The translations under genes and the position numbers were made by a program. Below are positions 48,178-57,989 of a stretch of DNA of 64,000 bases, one piece after another. Each line of letters begins with the position of its first letter. The stretch's first letter is position 1. Below the pieces are notes generated by a model. The model made no database searches, was not told where the DNA came from, and saw only the letters and a program-made list of their open reading frames with translations. This DNA is from Saprospiraceae bacterium (lineage in GTDB: Bacteria; Bacteroidota; Bacteroidia; Chitinophagales; Saprospiraceae). The stretch lies in assembly GCA_020628095.1 (NCBI GenBank), contig JAHDFP010000007.1:1-64000 (forward strand), read 5' to 3'.

Positions 48178-48218
48178 AAAAGAAGAGCGAACAATTAGGT
48201 TTCTGCTCTTCTTTTTTT
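48178..48218 (+). terminator. Intrinsic terminator after the S46 peptidase gene
   Basis: Arms 48178-48188 and 48205-48215 are perfectly complementary over 11 bp, with a 16-nt loop and a T7 run (48212-48218) on the plus strand. It starts 29 nt past the peptidase stop. Confidence 0.8.
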
Positions 48219-48297
48219 GGACTTTAACTAACGGCATGTTGTAGTATCCCTCCTCTTTCTTCATGAAAAACCTTTGGTCAATTACAACTTATTAATC

Positions 48298-48906
48298 ATG
48301 AAATTTTATTCAAAATTTATATTACTTGGATGCATATTTATTTTAATAAACTGTGGAAGGTCAGACTATAGCATATCTCCAGTAGAAATAGATGAGCTAT
48401 ATAGCATCATTCCTGAAAATCTTTTAAACTCTAAGTCTATTTGCTTTACTAATGCAAATAATGAAGAAACCTGTCTTGAGGTTACAACTGAAGAAAGGAT
48501 TGTTACAAAATTGACCTCCGAAAAAAATGAAGAATATAAGGCAAAACAACTTCATATTTACATGGGTGGAATGCTAAATAATCGGATCTTCCAATTGTCT
48601 ATATTGGGTTCAACAACTCTTCATGACAACAACGATATTATTTCTGGTCTTACATATAATTCTATGTCACATATGAATCCATCTGGAATTTCTACCTCGA
48701 TCAATGTCGTCTTTAAGAACTCGGAATTGTTCAGAGACCGCTTTACAGAATCTGTCATACTTAATGGAGAGGAGTATAGTCAAGTTGGCTTACGTATCAA
48801 AGACGAACTAAGTAGTTATAATCAACTCTATATAACCAAAGAACATGGTATTTTAGGATTTTCAGATCTTAATAATGAAATATGGGTTTTTAGTGGTTTA
48901 GAGTAG
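48298..48906 (+). CDS. Hypothetical lipoprotein
   Basis: From the ATG at 48298 the product has 202 residues; an in-frame TTG at 48274 would put eight residues ahead of the signal peptide. The signal ends in a lipobox ILINC (cysteine 19). The mature part is beta-rich with a QLHIYMGGMLNNRIFQLSI strand pair and a C-terminal YITKEHGILGFSDLNNEIWVF segment. I recognise no family. It stands alone between two terminators, so it is a single-gene unit with its own promoter in the 80 bp after 48218. Confidence 0.75.
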   Translation: MKFYSKFILLGCIFILINCGRSDYSISPVEIDELYSIIPENLLNSKSICFTNANNEETCLEVTTEERIVTKLTSEKNEEYKAKQLHIYMGGMLNNRIFQLSILGSTTLHDNNDIISGLTYNSMSHMNPSGISTSINVVFKNSELFRDRFTESVILNGEEYSQVGLRIKDELSSYNQLYITKEHGILGFSDLNNEIWVFSGLE

Positions 48907-48975
48907 CCAAGATTCTAAAATGGGTTATTATCTCACTTTTTGACAAAGCCTTTTCAGGATTTTAGGCATTTTAAA

Positions 48976-49017
48976 AAAAGAAAGAGGCTCTCAGAGTGCT
49001 GAGAGCCTCTTTCTTTT
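48976..49017. terminator. Bidirectional intrinsic terminator
   Basis: A 19-bp perfect stem (48976-48994 with 48999-49017) has a 4-nt loop and A-rich/T-rich flanks on both sides, so it can work in both directions. It lies between the plus-strand lipoprotein gene and the convergent dnaK gene, 34 nt past the dnaK stop. Confidence 0.92.
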
Positions 49018-49051
49018 GTCTATTAAAGCTTACTTATCGTAGCAAATTCTC

Positions 49052-50971
49052 TTAGGACTTGCTCTCATCCACCTCTTCGAATTCGACATCCGTTACCTCT
49101 TCAGAATCTTTTCCTCCTGATTCTGCACTATTATCAGCTGTAGGATTTCCTGTATTAGCTTGTCCCTCTTGGGTCGCTTTGTATATATCCTGACTTGCCG
49201 CTTGCCATGCTGTATTCATTTTCTCCATAGCTGTATCTATGAGAGCAGCATCTTTCATTTTATGAGCCTCTTTAAGCTCCGCTAATGCCGCTTCGATAGG
49301 GCCTTTCTTGTCTTCAGGAATCTTATCACCGTACTCTTTCATCTGCTTCTCTGTCTGGAAGATAAGTGTATCCGCTGTATTAACCTTGTCCGCCATTTCT
49401 CTGGCTTTCTTATCGGTATCCGCATTAGCTGCAGCCTCTGCTTTCATCTTCTCTATTTCTTCTTTGGACAGTCCTGTAGAGGCTTCTATTCTGATGTTTT
49501 GCTCTTTACCTGTCCCTTTATCTTTCGCAGTAACATTAAGTATACCGTTAGCATCCATGTCAAAACTGACTTCTATCTGAGGAACTCCTCTTGGTGCTGG
49601 TGGAATATCTTGTAGGACAAATCGACCCACGGTTCTATTAGCTGAAGCCATCGGACGCTCACCTTGTAGGATATGTATCTCCACACTTGGTTGGTTATCT
49701 GCTGCAGTACTATAGACTTTTGACTTTTTAGTTGGGATAGTAGAGTTTGCCTCTATGACGACATCGTATACGCCACCCATTGTCTCTATACCCATGGATA
49801 GTGGTGTTACATCGAGTAATAATACATCTTGTACATCACCACTAAGTACACCACCCTGGATAGCTGCTCCTATGGCGACCACCTCATCAGGATTAACTCC
49901 TCTATTAGGTTTCTTGCCAAAAAACTGCTCGACAGCTTCTTGTATTTTAGGGATTCTGGTAGATCCTCCGACTAATATCACCTCGTCTATATCCGACTTA
50001 GATAAGCCCGCATCTTTTAGTGCTTCGGCACATGGCTTAAGTGTTCTCTCGACAAGCTCGTCTGATAATTGTTCAAATTTTGATTTTGACAATTTAAGTA
50101 CCAAGTGCTTAGGAACACCATCTACAGCTGTAACATAAGGCAGATTGATATCCGCCTCCGCTGATGAAGAAAGCTCAATTTTTGCCTTCTCAGCAGCATC
50201 CTTAAGTCTCTGAAGAGCCATCGGATCTTTTCTGAGGTCGATGTTTTCTTGGTTTTTGAATTCTCCAGCCATCCAGTCTATGATGACCTGATCGAAATCA
50301 TCACCACCTAAATGTGTGTCACCATTAGTAGACTTCACCTCGAATACTCCTTCTCCCAACTCTAGTATCGATATATCAAAGGTACCACCACCTAAATCAT
50401 AGACGGCAATAGTCATATCAGCATCCTTCTTATCCAGACCAAAAGCCAAAGCGGCTGCCGTCGGCTCATTTATTATCCTTGATATCTTAAGTCCTGCAAT
50501 CTCACCCGCTTCTTTAGTCGCCTGTCTCTGAGAGTCATTAAAATAAGCTGGAACTGTAACGACGGCTTCTGTAACCTCTTGACCTAAAAAGTCTTCCGCC
50601 GTCTTTTTCATCTTTTGCAGAATCATGGCAGAGATTTCCTGAGGTGTATAATTTCTATCGTCGATCTCTACTCTGACTGTATCATTATCTCCTTTGACCA
50701 CCTTAAATGCCGATCGGCCTACTTCTGTACCCACTTCTCCATATCTCTGACCCATAAATCTTTTGATAGAAGAGATTGTTTTTGTTGGATTAGTGATCGC
50801 TTGACGCTTGGCGGGATCACCGACTTTTCTTTCACCATTATCTAAAAATGCAACTACGGAAGGCGTTGTACGTCTACCTTCATCATTGGGAATGACGACA
50901 GGCTCGTTTCCTTCCATAACAGAAACAACCGAGTTGGTTGTACCTAGGTCTATACCTATTATTTTACCCAT
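49052..50971 (-). CDS. dnaK: Hsp70 chaperone DnaK
   Basis: The product has 639 residues, the normal length. The nucleotide-binding domain shows [13 protein letters not shown] at the N-terminus, [26 protein letters not shown] and [14 protein letters not shown]; the linker [19 protein letters not shown] and substrate-binding domain follow from about residue 385; the C-terminal tail ends in acidic [14 protein letters not shown]. DnaK folds and refolds cytoplasmic proteins with DnaJ and GrpE, which are not in this window. The upstream 170 bp contains no CIRCE-type inverted repeat, so HrcA control is not suggested. Confidence 0.98.
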   Translation of the reverse strand: MGKIIGIDLGTTNSVVSVMEGNEPVVIPNDEGRRTTPSVVAFLDNGERKVGDPAKRQAITNPTKTISSIKRFMGQRYGEVGTEVGRSAFKVVKGDNDTVRVEIDDRNYTPQEISAMILQKMKKTAEDFLGQEVTEAVVTVPAYFNDSQRQATKEAGEIAGLKISRIINEPTAAALAFGLDKKDADMTIAVYDLGGGTFDISILELGEGVFEVKSTNGDTHLGGDDFDQVIIDWMAGEFKNQENIDLRKDPMALQRLKDAAEKAKIELSSSAEADINLPYVTAVDGVPKHLVLKLSKSKFEQLSDELVERTLKPCAEALKDAGLSKSDIDEVILVGGSTRIPKIQEAVEQFFGKKPNRGVNPDEVVAIGAAIQGGVLSGDVQDVLLLDVTPLSMGIETMGGVYDVVIEANSTIPTKKSKVYSTAADNQPSVEIHILQGERPMASANRTVGRFVLQDIPPAPRGVPQIEVSFDMDANGILNVTAKDKGTGKEQNIRIEASTGLSKEEIEKMKAEAAANADTDKKAREMADKVNTADTLIFQTEKQMKEYGDKIPEDKKGPIEAALAELKEAHKMKDAALIDTAMEKMNTAWQAASQDIYKATQEGQANTGNPTADNSAESGGKDSEEVTDVEFEEVDESKS

Positions 50972-51143
50972 ATTGTTATTTACTTTTTTATGAATTACCT
51001 ATCCATCCCTTATCAATAGGTATGCCACGCCAGAATTATGTCAAAAAGTAATAAAGTAGAGTAGACGGTCTGCCATTTTATTTCAAAAAGCCATTCGAAA
51101 CATGACAATTAGGCAGTCTTCGGATATTGGATGCTATTATGAC

Positions 51144-52121
51144 CTACTGAAAATTAAGGTTACCTGTGATAATTCCTGAGATGAGAGAATCTTTACTTCT
51201 ATTAGATAAGGTGAAATTGCTAGCCCTTTCCTGATACTTAGAAGAAAAGATGCCTCGTCCTTCTGATATGTTAGAATACACAGGCACATCCTGAGAAGAG
51301 GTGATGCCCAGATTAGCCTCTCCGACCCTGACATATTCTGCTATTTCTCTACCCCCGCTTACTATCACTAGATCAACGCCCAGAAAGAACCTTTCTGCAT
51401 CAGGATTCTCATCTATAGCCCCAACGAGAAAAGAATAAAAATCAATCCCCAATACCTCTTTTCGAATACTAGCTGCCGTATTAGCAATACCATCATCTAT
51501 TAACCATCGGACCTGCTTTTCTTCGAAAAGAGAACCTGGCGAACCATCTTTTTCTAAATACTTAAAATCAAGATATAAATCAAAGGTCTGAGCAAACTCC
51601 CCTGTCAGCCACCCAAAAGTCGTATTCTGGTTATAAGAAAAATCTATGATGCCCGTTCCGTTGGGATTAGGTGTGATAAACATAGGGCTTCCTACGATAT
51701 TAGTTTCTGCCGTTACCTCTGGTAGATTATCATCTCCCCTATCCAGAGAAAAACGACATTGTTGTCCCTCTGATAGATTAAGCTCCTCTCTTGATATTTT
51801 ATAAAGGTAATTAGGGGCTTCGGCGAATATACCTTCCTCACGGACTAAGCCTTCTTCGTTGCCATCTACACGTTGTAATAGTCTTCCATTGAGTCTCACT
51901 TGCGCATTTTCATAATATAGATTGTTAGGATCTTTGGCTAGTTCCAATGCAGAAGTGGTTTCGTCCGCAAAAGCCTTCTCCACGCGCAAATAATGTATAG
52001 AATCGTTCAATGAAATAATGCCATAGACGATAGGAATATCCTTGGGTTCTTCTATAATCTCGAAATCATTAGAGCATGATAAGATTAATGTTATACCCAC
52101 CAAACAAAATATTTCCTTCAT
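51144..52121 (-). CDS. Bacteroidota lipoprotein, DUF4249-like (uncertain)
   Basis: The product has 325 residues with a lipoprotein signal (lipobox LILSC, cysteine 16). The mature part starts with a conserved-looking IPIVYGIISLNDSIHYLRVEKAF strand region followed by YYENAQVRLNGR, EGIFAEAPNYLYKI and AETNIVGSP, as in Bacteroidota lipoproteins with an immunoglobulin-like start, often labelled DUF4249. That naming is from memory and unsure. No catalytic motif is seen. It is divergent from panB, with a 74 bp gap. Confidence 0.7.
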   Translation of the reverse strand: MKEIFCLVGITLILSCSNDFEIIEEPKDIPIVYGIISLNDSIHYLRVEKAFADETTSALELAKDPNNLYYENAQVRLNGRLLQRVDGNEEGLVREEGIFAEAPNYLYKISREELNLSEGQQCRFSLDRGDDNLPEVTAETNIVGSPMFITPNPNGTGIIDFSYNQNTTFGWLTGEFAQTFDLYLDFKYLEKDGSPGSLFEEKQVRWLIDDGIANTAASIRKEVLGIDFYSFLVGAIDENPDAERFFLGVDLVIVSGGREIAEYVRVGEANLGITSSQDVPVYSNISEGRGIFSSKYQERASNFTLSNRSKDSLISGIITGNLNFQ

Positions 52122-52195
52122 AGCGCAAATCTAATTCAATTAAAGAATATTTATCCTTTGATTTAATATATTGAGCCTCATAAAAGAGCATATAA

Positions 52196-53014
52196 ATGTC
52201 AGCAGTAAGTAAAGACGCTAAAAGAATGACTACCCACGTCCTAAAAAGGATGAAGGAAAAAGGAGAAAAAATATCAATGCTGACGGCCTATGATTATAGC
52301 ATGGCACGCATTATCGACGAGGCAGGTATAGATGTAATACTCGTAGGTGATTCTGCCTCTAATGTCATGGCAGGTCACGAGACCACCTTACCGATTACAT
52401 TGGACCAAATGATATACCATGCCTCATCAGTTATACGAGGGATCAAAAAATCATTAGTCGTTGTGGATTTGCCCTTTGGCACGTATCAAGGAGACTCTAA
52501 AATGGCTTTGAAATCTGCAATCCGCATCATGAAAGAATCGGGTGCACATGCCGTCAAATTAGAGGGAGGTAAAAAGGTCATAGATAGTATCAAAAGAATC
52601 CTTTCAGCGGGAGTACCAGTTATGGGACACCTGGGTCTGACGCCACAGTCCATATATAAGTTTGGCACTTACACAGTGAGAGCAAAAATGGAAGAAGAGG
52701 CGCAAGAACTGCTGGATGATGCCAAGCTACTGGAGAAAACGGGGTGTTTCGGAGTCGTATTAGAAAAGATTCCAGCACTACTCGCCGCACAAGTAACTGA
52801 GTCAATAGGAATCCCTACCATAGGCATAGGTGCGGGAAACAAAACGGACGGGCAGGTTCTTGTAAGTCATGATCTCTTCGGAATTACTAAGGATTTTAAC
52901 CCTAGATTTCTGAGAAGATATGCTGATCTTTTTAATACAATGAAAGAAGCCGTCAGCCACTATATAGACGATGTTAAGTCACAGGACTTTCCTAATGAAA
53001 GCGAGCAATACTAG
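52196..53014 (+). CDS. panB: 3-methyl-2-oxobutanoate hydroxymethyltransferase (PanB)
   Basis: PanB transfers a hydroxymethyl group from methylene-tetrahydrofolate to 2-oxoisovalerate, making ketopantoate for pantothenate and CoA synthesis. The 272-residue product has the family signatures: [40 protein letters not shown] with the metal-site Asp, [27 protein letters not shown] and IGIGAG near residue 216. The ATG at 52196 is the first in frame. The next gene, mltG, starts directly after the panB stop, so the two are co-transcribed although functionally unrelated. Confidence 0.96.
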   Translation: MSAVSKDAKRMTTHVLKRMKEKGEKISMLTAYDYSMARIIDEAGIDVILVGDSASNVMAGHETTLPITLDQMIYHASSVIRGIKKSLVVVDLPFGTYQGDSKMALKSAIRIMKESGAHAVKLEGGKKVIDSIKRILSAGVPVMGHLGLTPQSIYKFGTYTVRAKMEEEAQELLDDAKLLEKTGCFGVVLEKIPALLAAQVTESIGIPTIGIGAGNKTDGQVLVSHDLFGITKDFNPRFLRRYADLFNTMKEAVSHYIDDVKSQDFPNESEQY

Positions 53015-54040
53015 ATGCGAAGATTCATTCTCATCGCATTATTATTGGTTCTATTGATCGGTGCGCTGGTCGGTTATAAGCTTTACGCTTCTATTTTCTC
53101 ACAGAATGTGCAAATAGAAAATGAAAAAGCCCTAGTCTACATCCCTTCTGACTCAGATTTTGACACCTTACTGGATACGCTGGTTGATCGTAAGATTATT
53201 TCTGATACAAGTTCATTTCGATTGGTATCGAGGCTTATGAAATTTGATCGCATTAGATCAGGAAAATATACTATCCAAAATGGATGGAGTAATAAAGAAC
53301 TGATCTCAGTACTAAGATCAGGTAATCAGACACCTGTCAGATTAACGTATAACAATGTAAGGACTGTCGAAGATCTAGCTGGGGCAATTTCTCATCAGAT
53401 AGAGGCAGACTCATTGTCCATACTGCAATGGTTTACAGACCAGGAAACTTTAGAAAAGACGGGGTTGACACCAGAAACAATTTTGACGCTTTTTATACCT
53501 AATACCTACGAAGTCTTTTGGAATATTAAGCCAGACAAATTGCTGAAACGACTTATCAAAGAGCATTCGGATTTTTGGGACGAAAAAAGAAAGTCGAGCG
53601 CAGCAGACTTAAACATGACCCCTGCAGAAATCTATACACTCGCATCCATCGTACAAAAAGAGACAAATTATAAAACAGAAAAACCAACCATTGCAGGGGT
53701 ATATCTCAATAGACTCAAGAGAGGAATACTATTACAAGCCGACCCTACTGTGGTATTCGCAACAGGACAATTTGATCTAAGGCGGGTTCTGAACAAACAC
53801 ATAGAACTGGACTCTCCATATAATACATATATGTATGAAGGTCTGCCTCCTGGTCCTATATATATGCCTGACATAAGCAGTATAGATGCCGTATTATCCC
53901 CACAAAACCATAACTATTTGTATTTCTGTGCGAGTATAGACGAGCCTGGAAAGCACAAATTTGCCAAGACCTTAATCGAGCATAATAAGAATGCCGATCA
54001 GTATCGACAATGGCTCAATAAACAAAGAATATATAGATAG
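53015..54040 (+). CDS. mltG: Endolytic murein transglycosylase MltG
   Basis: The product has 341 residues with one N-terminal membrane helix (about 4-24) and a periplasmic YceG-like domain. The active-site region TLASIVQKETNY holds the catalytic Glu216 and is followed by IAGVYLNRLKRGILLQADPTV and LPPGPIYMPDISSIDAVL, all typical of MltG. The enzyme cleaves nascent peptidoglycan strands and is thought to set glycan chain length. The ATG abuts the TAG of panB with no spacer. It is convergent with the 194-residue lipoprotein gene, 13 bp away, with no terminator between. Confidence 0.95.
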   Translation: MRRFILIALLLVLLIGALVGYKLYASIFSQNVQIENEKALVYIPSDSDFDTLLDTLVDRKIISDTSSFRLVSRLMKFDRIRSGKYTIQNGWSNKELISVLRSGNQTPVRLTYNNVRTVEDLAGAISHQIEADSLSILQWFTDQETLEKTGLTPETILTLFIPNTYEVFWNIKPDKLLKRLIKEHSDFWDEKRKSSAADLNMTPAEIYTLASIVQKETNYKTEKPTIAGVYLNRLKRGILLQADPTVVFATGQFDLRRVLNKHIELDSPYNTYMYEGLPPGPIYMPDISSIDAVLSPQNHNYLYFCASIDEPGKHKFAKTLIEHNKNADQYRQWLNKQRIYR

Positions 54041-54053
54041 AAGCGGGCTGATT

Positions 54054-54638
54054 TTATTTTCTGAAATCGTCAGTCGTTTTCTCGAGCTTCATCTGCATGT
54101 GTCTGTCATCGTACATGGTTGTTCCCACTAGTACGATCGCGTCACCACCGAATTTGACATCGAACTCTTGTGGTTTCTTGCCATCTACATTATCGACCAT
54201 CAGTAATTGCTCTCTATCAAAATGATAATTATACCTGCCTTGCCCAAGCACCTCAGAGGCCTTGCCATAATCATAGGTATGGTCTGCCTTGAAATCAATC
54301 CAAAATCCATTATAAGTACCCGGAGAGGACATTTTACCATCAAAGACAAACTTATACTCCCAGACTCCTGCCTCTATAGCGGCATACGTTTTATCGTTAT
54401 TTTTCAGTCTATAATTTAGTATAGACAGAGCCTGTGCTCTCATAGCAGGTACATCGAGAGCCGCTTCTTGCTTGATGCCGTCCGCCATCTCTTGATATAG
54501 TCGATCGTCTATCTCTTTCTCTACCTCAGGCGATGGTGCCGACTTTTTGGGAGTCGCTATATCTGATGTAGAATCAGGCTTACAAGAAACAAACGACAAT
54601 AAAATAAAGAGACTAATCAAATATTCTAATACTTTCAT
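54054..54638 (-). CDS. Hypothetical lipoprotein
   Basis: The product has 194 residues with a lipoprotein signal (lipobox SFVSC, cysteine 19) followed by a low-complexity Ser/Pro/Lys/Glu linker. The C-terminal half has a beta-rich stretch (GVWEYKFVFDGKMSSPGTYN, then DHTYDYG, GQGRYNYHFDREQLLMVDN) suggestive of a lipocalin-like barrel that senses or binds a small molecule; this is a guess from the pattern. It is divergent from tilS, with 32 bp between their starts. Confidence 0.72.
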   Translation of the reverse strand: MKVLEYLISLFILLSFVSCKPDSTSDIATPKKSAPSPEVEKEIDDRLYQEMADGIKQEAALDVPAMRAQALSILNYRLKNNDKTYAAIEAGVWEYKFVFDGKMSSPGTYNGFWIDFKADHTYDYGKASEVLGQGRYNYHFDREQLLMVDNVDGKKPQEFDVKFGGDAIVLVGTTMYDDRHMQMKLEKTTDDFRK

Positions 54639-54670
54639 ACACGCTTATTTGAAGAACTAAAACGGAATAA

Positions 54671-55954
54671 TTGTTCAATGATTTCATAAATATTCTCAAT
54701 TCTAACGATTTTTTAGCTACTAAAAAAAATCTTTTGCTTGCGGTCAGTGGCGGTGTAGATTCTATGGTGCTTTGCCATCTGATGCAACGGACTGATTTTC
54801 AGATTGGTGTGGCACATGTGGATCATAATACGAGACAAGGCGAGAGTAAAAAAGATGCTGATTTTGTCAAAGAATGCTGCTCTACTTATAATATTCCATT
54901 TCACTTGGCCTCATTTCAGCATGATCCCACAACATCTGCTAATTTTCAAAAATCAGCTAGAGAGTTTAGATATCATTTTTTCCAATCATTGGGTTATGAC
55001 TTGATTCTGACAGCACATCACAAGGATGATAATATAGAGACCGTCCTTTATAATTTTCTTTCTGGAAGGTCGATAAATCTAATACCAGAAAGGGTCAATA
55101 ATATATATAGACCGCTTATAAGTTTTAGCAAAAATCAAATCTTGGCCTATGCTAAAGAAAATAACATCGACTACAGAGAGGATCTATCAAACCAGAGCAG
55201 CGACTATGATAGAAATCATATTCGGAACAAAATCATTCCTATTATAAAGTCTCAGTTTCCAAATGCTGAAGGCAAAATATTGGGTCTCGCTCAAAGGATG
55301 AGTGAAGACCAAAAAACACTAAAAAAAATAGCAACTGATCTTATCCAACCATTTGTCAAGAATAAGAGAATAGAAATCTCGAAGGAAACCACAAGAAACT
55401 ATCCTCAGCTACTTAGGTACACAATCTTAGATTATGGATTTAATCCAAGCCAATCGGATAATATAATCTCTAGTATAGAAACAGTAGGCGCTAGATTCCT
55501 TTCTCATACTCACGAGCTTATAATAGATCGTGATCTATTAATTATAGAACCTCTAGTAGTGCAAGCAGAACCAAAAGAAGTTATTGTAGAAATGGACAAT
55601 CTTCCTGTTACTGTAGGTTATGGCAGATATAATCTAAAATTTAAATTAGTGCAGCATCTTGGGATTGAGGATAAGAATAATGTTTACGTATCTAAGTCCT
55701 CCATAGTAGAGAAACTGATTATCAGCACGTGGCAATTTGGGGATGAGTTTTACCCCTTCGGCATGAACGGCAAGAAGCAAAGTCTAAAAAAATATTTCAC
55801 CAATATGAAAATGGATCGGCTGACGAAGCAAAGGATTCCTATTATCCGCCACAAGGATCAAATAGTATGGATATGCGGATACAGAATGGATGAAAGATAT
55901 AGTAGGAATACAGAAAAAGGTCCTTATCTACATATTAGTCTTTCCCTTAAGTAA
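54671..55954 (+). CDS. tilS: tRNA(Ile)-lysidine synthase TilS
   Basis: TilS attaches lysine to C34 of the CAU-anticodon isoleucine tRNA so that it reads AUA, a codon used often in this genome. The 427-residue product has the PP-loop SGGVDS (26-31), HVDHNTR, TAHHKDDNIETVL and IYRPLISFSK motifs, then a C-terminal tRNA-binding domain. The start is a TTG at 54671: a stop lies directly before it in frame, and the next in-frame ATG falls inside the PP-loop (SGGVDSM), so no ATG start is possible. The stop lies 3 bp from that of the convergent gene. Confidence 0.94.
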   Translation: MFNDFINILNSNDFLATKKNLLLAVSGGVDSMVLCHLMQRTDFQIGVAHVDHNTRQGESKKDADFVKECCSTYNIPFHLASFQHDPTTSANFQKSAREFRYHFFQSLGYDLILTAHHKDDNIETVLYNFLSGRSINLIPERVNNIYRPLISFSKNQILAYAKENNIDYREDLSNQSSDYDRNHIRNKIIPIIKSQFPNAEGKILGLAQRMSEDQKTLKKIATDLIQPFVKNKRIEISKETTRNYPQLLRYTILDYGFNPSQSDNIISSIETVGARFLSHTHELIIDRDLLIIEPLVVQAEPKEVIVEMDNLPVTVGYGRYNLKFKLVQHLGIEDKNNVYVSKSSIVEKLIISTWQFGDEFYPFGMNGKKQSLKKYFTNMKMDRLTKQRIPIIRHKDQIVWICGYRMDERYSRNTEKGPYLHISLSLK

Positions 55955-55957
55955 TTA

Positions 55958-56806
55958 CTACTTCTTTTGGCGACCTTCTTTTCTCTTATTCAGTACGGGT
56001 TTAGGACGTGGTGCATTATTTTCTCCGTAGCTGTGGTGGAATAGCTTTTCTTTGTATTTCCATATACCATCTTCTAATTTGTATCCCTCATAAGTGCCAT
56101 CTGGTACGTTGGTCGGCCCTTGGTTGGGTAATCTTCCCATCCTATTTTGTAAATGATCGTGTACAATCATCTCCAGACCAGGATTGTAATTAAGATTGAC
56201 AGAAGCATCTGCTGAGTAACTAAGGCTTACTTTGCTTAGAAAGAGCGTCGTATCAGTTTTGTCCTGAAAGATTTCTTTTCCTAAGAGCAATTCTCCATTT
56301 TTTACAGTCAGTGCATCGACAACTTTTCCATTTTCGAATTCTCCATGCGCATTATAACCAAAGATCAGGTAATCATCTGGTGATATTTCGAGTAAGTTAT
56401 AATACAAAGCACCATACCAATAATCGGGTTCGTGGAGATCATATTGGATATTTTTGTCGAAGGTGACATTGTCCTCCATCTTTACTGGTGCCCCACCTTC
56501 CGAAAAAAAGTATCCACTGTATGCGAAATTATGTTCCGCCAGTTCGACTTGCCATGTAATTATAGAAAAGCTAGAATCTGGCGCATATAATTGAGATACA
56601 TATTTATTGTCCGAGCAATCTTTTATACCCGATAGACCCTCTATCGATTGGTCAAAAAGTCTATTAAATTCCTTTGCGGCACGCTCTCGATGCTGAGGTT
56701 CACTAGCATTAACCATGATATCTCCATAGAATAACAAATCATCGTTAACATCCTGAGAAGAAACATAACTGGGAATAAGGAAAAAGAAAAATGCCAAATA
56801 TTTCAT
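55958..56806 (-). CDS. Hypothetical secreted protein
   Basis: The ATG at 56806 gives 282 residues with a signal peptide (MKYLAFFFFLIPSYVSSQ); an upstream ATG at 56845 is possible but would bury it. The mature protein is beta-rich, with YWYGALYYNLLEISPDDYLIFGYNAHG in the middle and a basic C-terminal tail (KPVLNKRKEGRQKK). I cannot assign a family or function. The start codon lies in the loop of a 13-bp hairpin that also looks like a terminator for mdh (see 56790-56824). It lies 77 bp below mdh in the same direction. Confidence 0.72.
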   Translation of the reverse strand: MKYLAFFFFLIPSYVSSQDVNDDLLFYGDIMVNASEPQHRERAAKEFNRLFDQSIEGLSGIKDCSDNKYVSQLYAPDSSFSIITWQVELAEHNFAYSGYFFSEGGAPVKMEDNVTFDKNIQYDLHEPDYWYGALYYNLLEISPDDYLIFGYNAHGEFENGKVVDALTVKNGELLLGKEIFQDKTDTTLFLSKVSLSYSADASVNLNYNPGLEMIVHDHLQNRMGRLPNQGPTNVPDGTYEGYKLEDGIWKYKEKLFHHSYGENNAPRPKPVLNKRKEGRQKK

Positions 56807-56824
56807 CGAACAATATTTGGCATT
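56790..56824 (-). promoter_or_regulatory. Hairpin with U-tract overlapping a start codon
   Basis: A perfect 13-bp inverted repeat (56790-56802 with 56812-56824) has a 9-nt loop that holds the ATG (56804-56806) of the secreted-protein gene. On the minus strand the second arm is followed by a T-rich run (TTTCTTTTTC) that codes for the Phe stretch of the signal peptide. It therefore has the form of an intrinsic terminator about 60 nt below the mdh stop, and at the same time folds over a translation start. The stem is AT-rich, so moderate strength is expected. Confidence 0.6.
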
Positions 56825-56883
56825 ATAACGATTGATAATTTTCAAAAATTTTATTTTGATAGTGATAAGCTGTTAATTTCAGC

Positions 56884-57819
56884 TTAAACTAATTTCATCG
56901 CTTTAAAGTCATTTATCACACCTGATACCGCCTTAGCAGAAGTATTAAGTAATTTCTTCTCTTCTCTATTAAGCTTGAGACTGATAATCTTCTTGACACC
57001 TTCTTTTCCTAGCTGACACGGAACTCCAAGATACATATCTTTCTTTCCATATTCTCCTGTCAACCATGCACTACAAGGGAAAATACGACCGTCATCTTTT
57101 ACTATCGACTCTACCATTTGGGCTGCAGCAGCGCCTGGTGCGTACCAAGCAGATGTACCCATTAGCTTAACTAATTCTCCACCGCCACTCTTCGTTCTCT
57201 TGATAATTTTATTGAGCTTTGATTTGGCAATCATGTCTGTGACAGGGATACCCGCAACGGTAGTGAATCTTGGTAGAGGTACCATAGTATCTCCGTGACC
57301 ACCCATTAATACAGCTTGTATGTCCTTAGGCGATACGTCCAATTCTGAAGCCAAAAATGCCCTGTATCTCGCAGTATCCAAGATACCCGCCATTCCAAAT
57401 ACACGATGAGGCTTGAGCTTAGATGCCTTGAGGGCAGCGTAGGCCATCACGTCTAGTGGATTAGACACGACGATGATTATCGGATTTTTGGAGTACTTGA
57501 GAATAGATTGAGTGACAGATACAACGATCTTAGCATTGGTAGAGATCAAATCATCTCGACTCATACCTGGTCTTCTAGGAATACCTGCTGTTATGACAAC
57601 TATATCTGATCCCTTGGTATCCTTGTAATCCGATGTACCCGTCAATCGGCTACTGTAATAGTCAATAGGCGCCTGCTGCCAACTATCCAATGCTTTCCCT
57701 TTTGCAAAATCTCCCTTTATATCCAATAGCACGATGTCTTTAACGATATCCTTATGTGCAAGAACATTAGCGACTGTAGCACCTACATTTCCAGCTCCTA
57801 CCACGGTTACTTTACTCAT
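56884..57819 (-). CDS. mdh: Malate dehydrogenase
   Basis: Mdh interconverts malate and oxaloacetate with NAD in the TCA cycle. The 311-residue product is of the lactate-dehydrogenase-like type: NAD-binding VTVVGAGNVGATVAN at the N-terminus, Asp33 region LLDIKG favouring NAD, substrate-loop arginines in GIPRRPGMSRDDL, IVVSNPLDVM, and the catalytic His in MGGHGDTMVPL. Arg-Arg in the loop at residues 81-82 fits malate rather than lactate. The ATG at 57819 begins the Rossmann strand directly. A candidate promoter lies 38 bp upstream. Confidence 0.96.
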   Translation of the reverse strand: MSKVTVVGAGNVGATVANVLAHKDIVKDIVLLDIKGDFAKGKALDSWQQAPIDYYSSRLTGTSDYKDTKGSDIVVITAGIPRRPGMSRDDLISTNAKIVVSVTQSILKYSKNPIIIVVSNPLDVMAYAALKASKLKPHRVFGMAGILDTARYRAFLASELDVSPKDIQAVLMGGHGDTMVPLPRFTTVAGIPVTDMIAKSKLNKIIKRTKSGGGELVKLMGTSAWYAPGAAAAQMVESIVKDDGRIFPCSAWLTGEYGKKDMYLGVPCQLGKEGVKKIISLKLNREEKKLLNTSAKAVSGVINDFKAMKLV

Positions 57820-57856
57820 ATTTTAATATTTTTTAATTTGTTATGTGATATTGCTG

Positions 57857-57883
57857 CAAATGTATGTAATATTTGAGATTCAA
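57857..57883 (-). promoter_or_regulatory. Candidate Bacteroidota-type promoter for mdh
   Basis: On the minus strand a TACATTTG box (57857-57864) matches TAnnTTTG exactly, with a TTG (57881-57883) 16 bp further upstream as the -33 element. The start of transcription would be near 57850, with a leader of about 30 nt before the mdh ATG at 57819. Confidence 0.38.
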
Positions 57884-57989
57884 TTTTTCTCAATTTTAGC
57901 TAGTATTGTCTTTTGAGATCAATACCTGATCACACCTTTATCACTAATTATATCAATTTAATTTTACCTTTATCGCTCAATTAAAAAAT

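Noticed and set aside
50972-51143. Search for a CIRCE element or heat-shock promoter upstream of dnaK
   Set aside because: No TTAGCACTC-type inverted repeat and no convincing promoter match could be seen.
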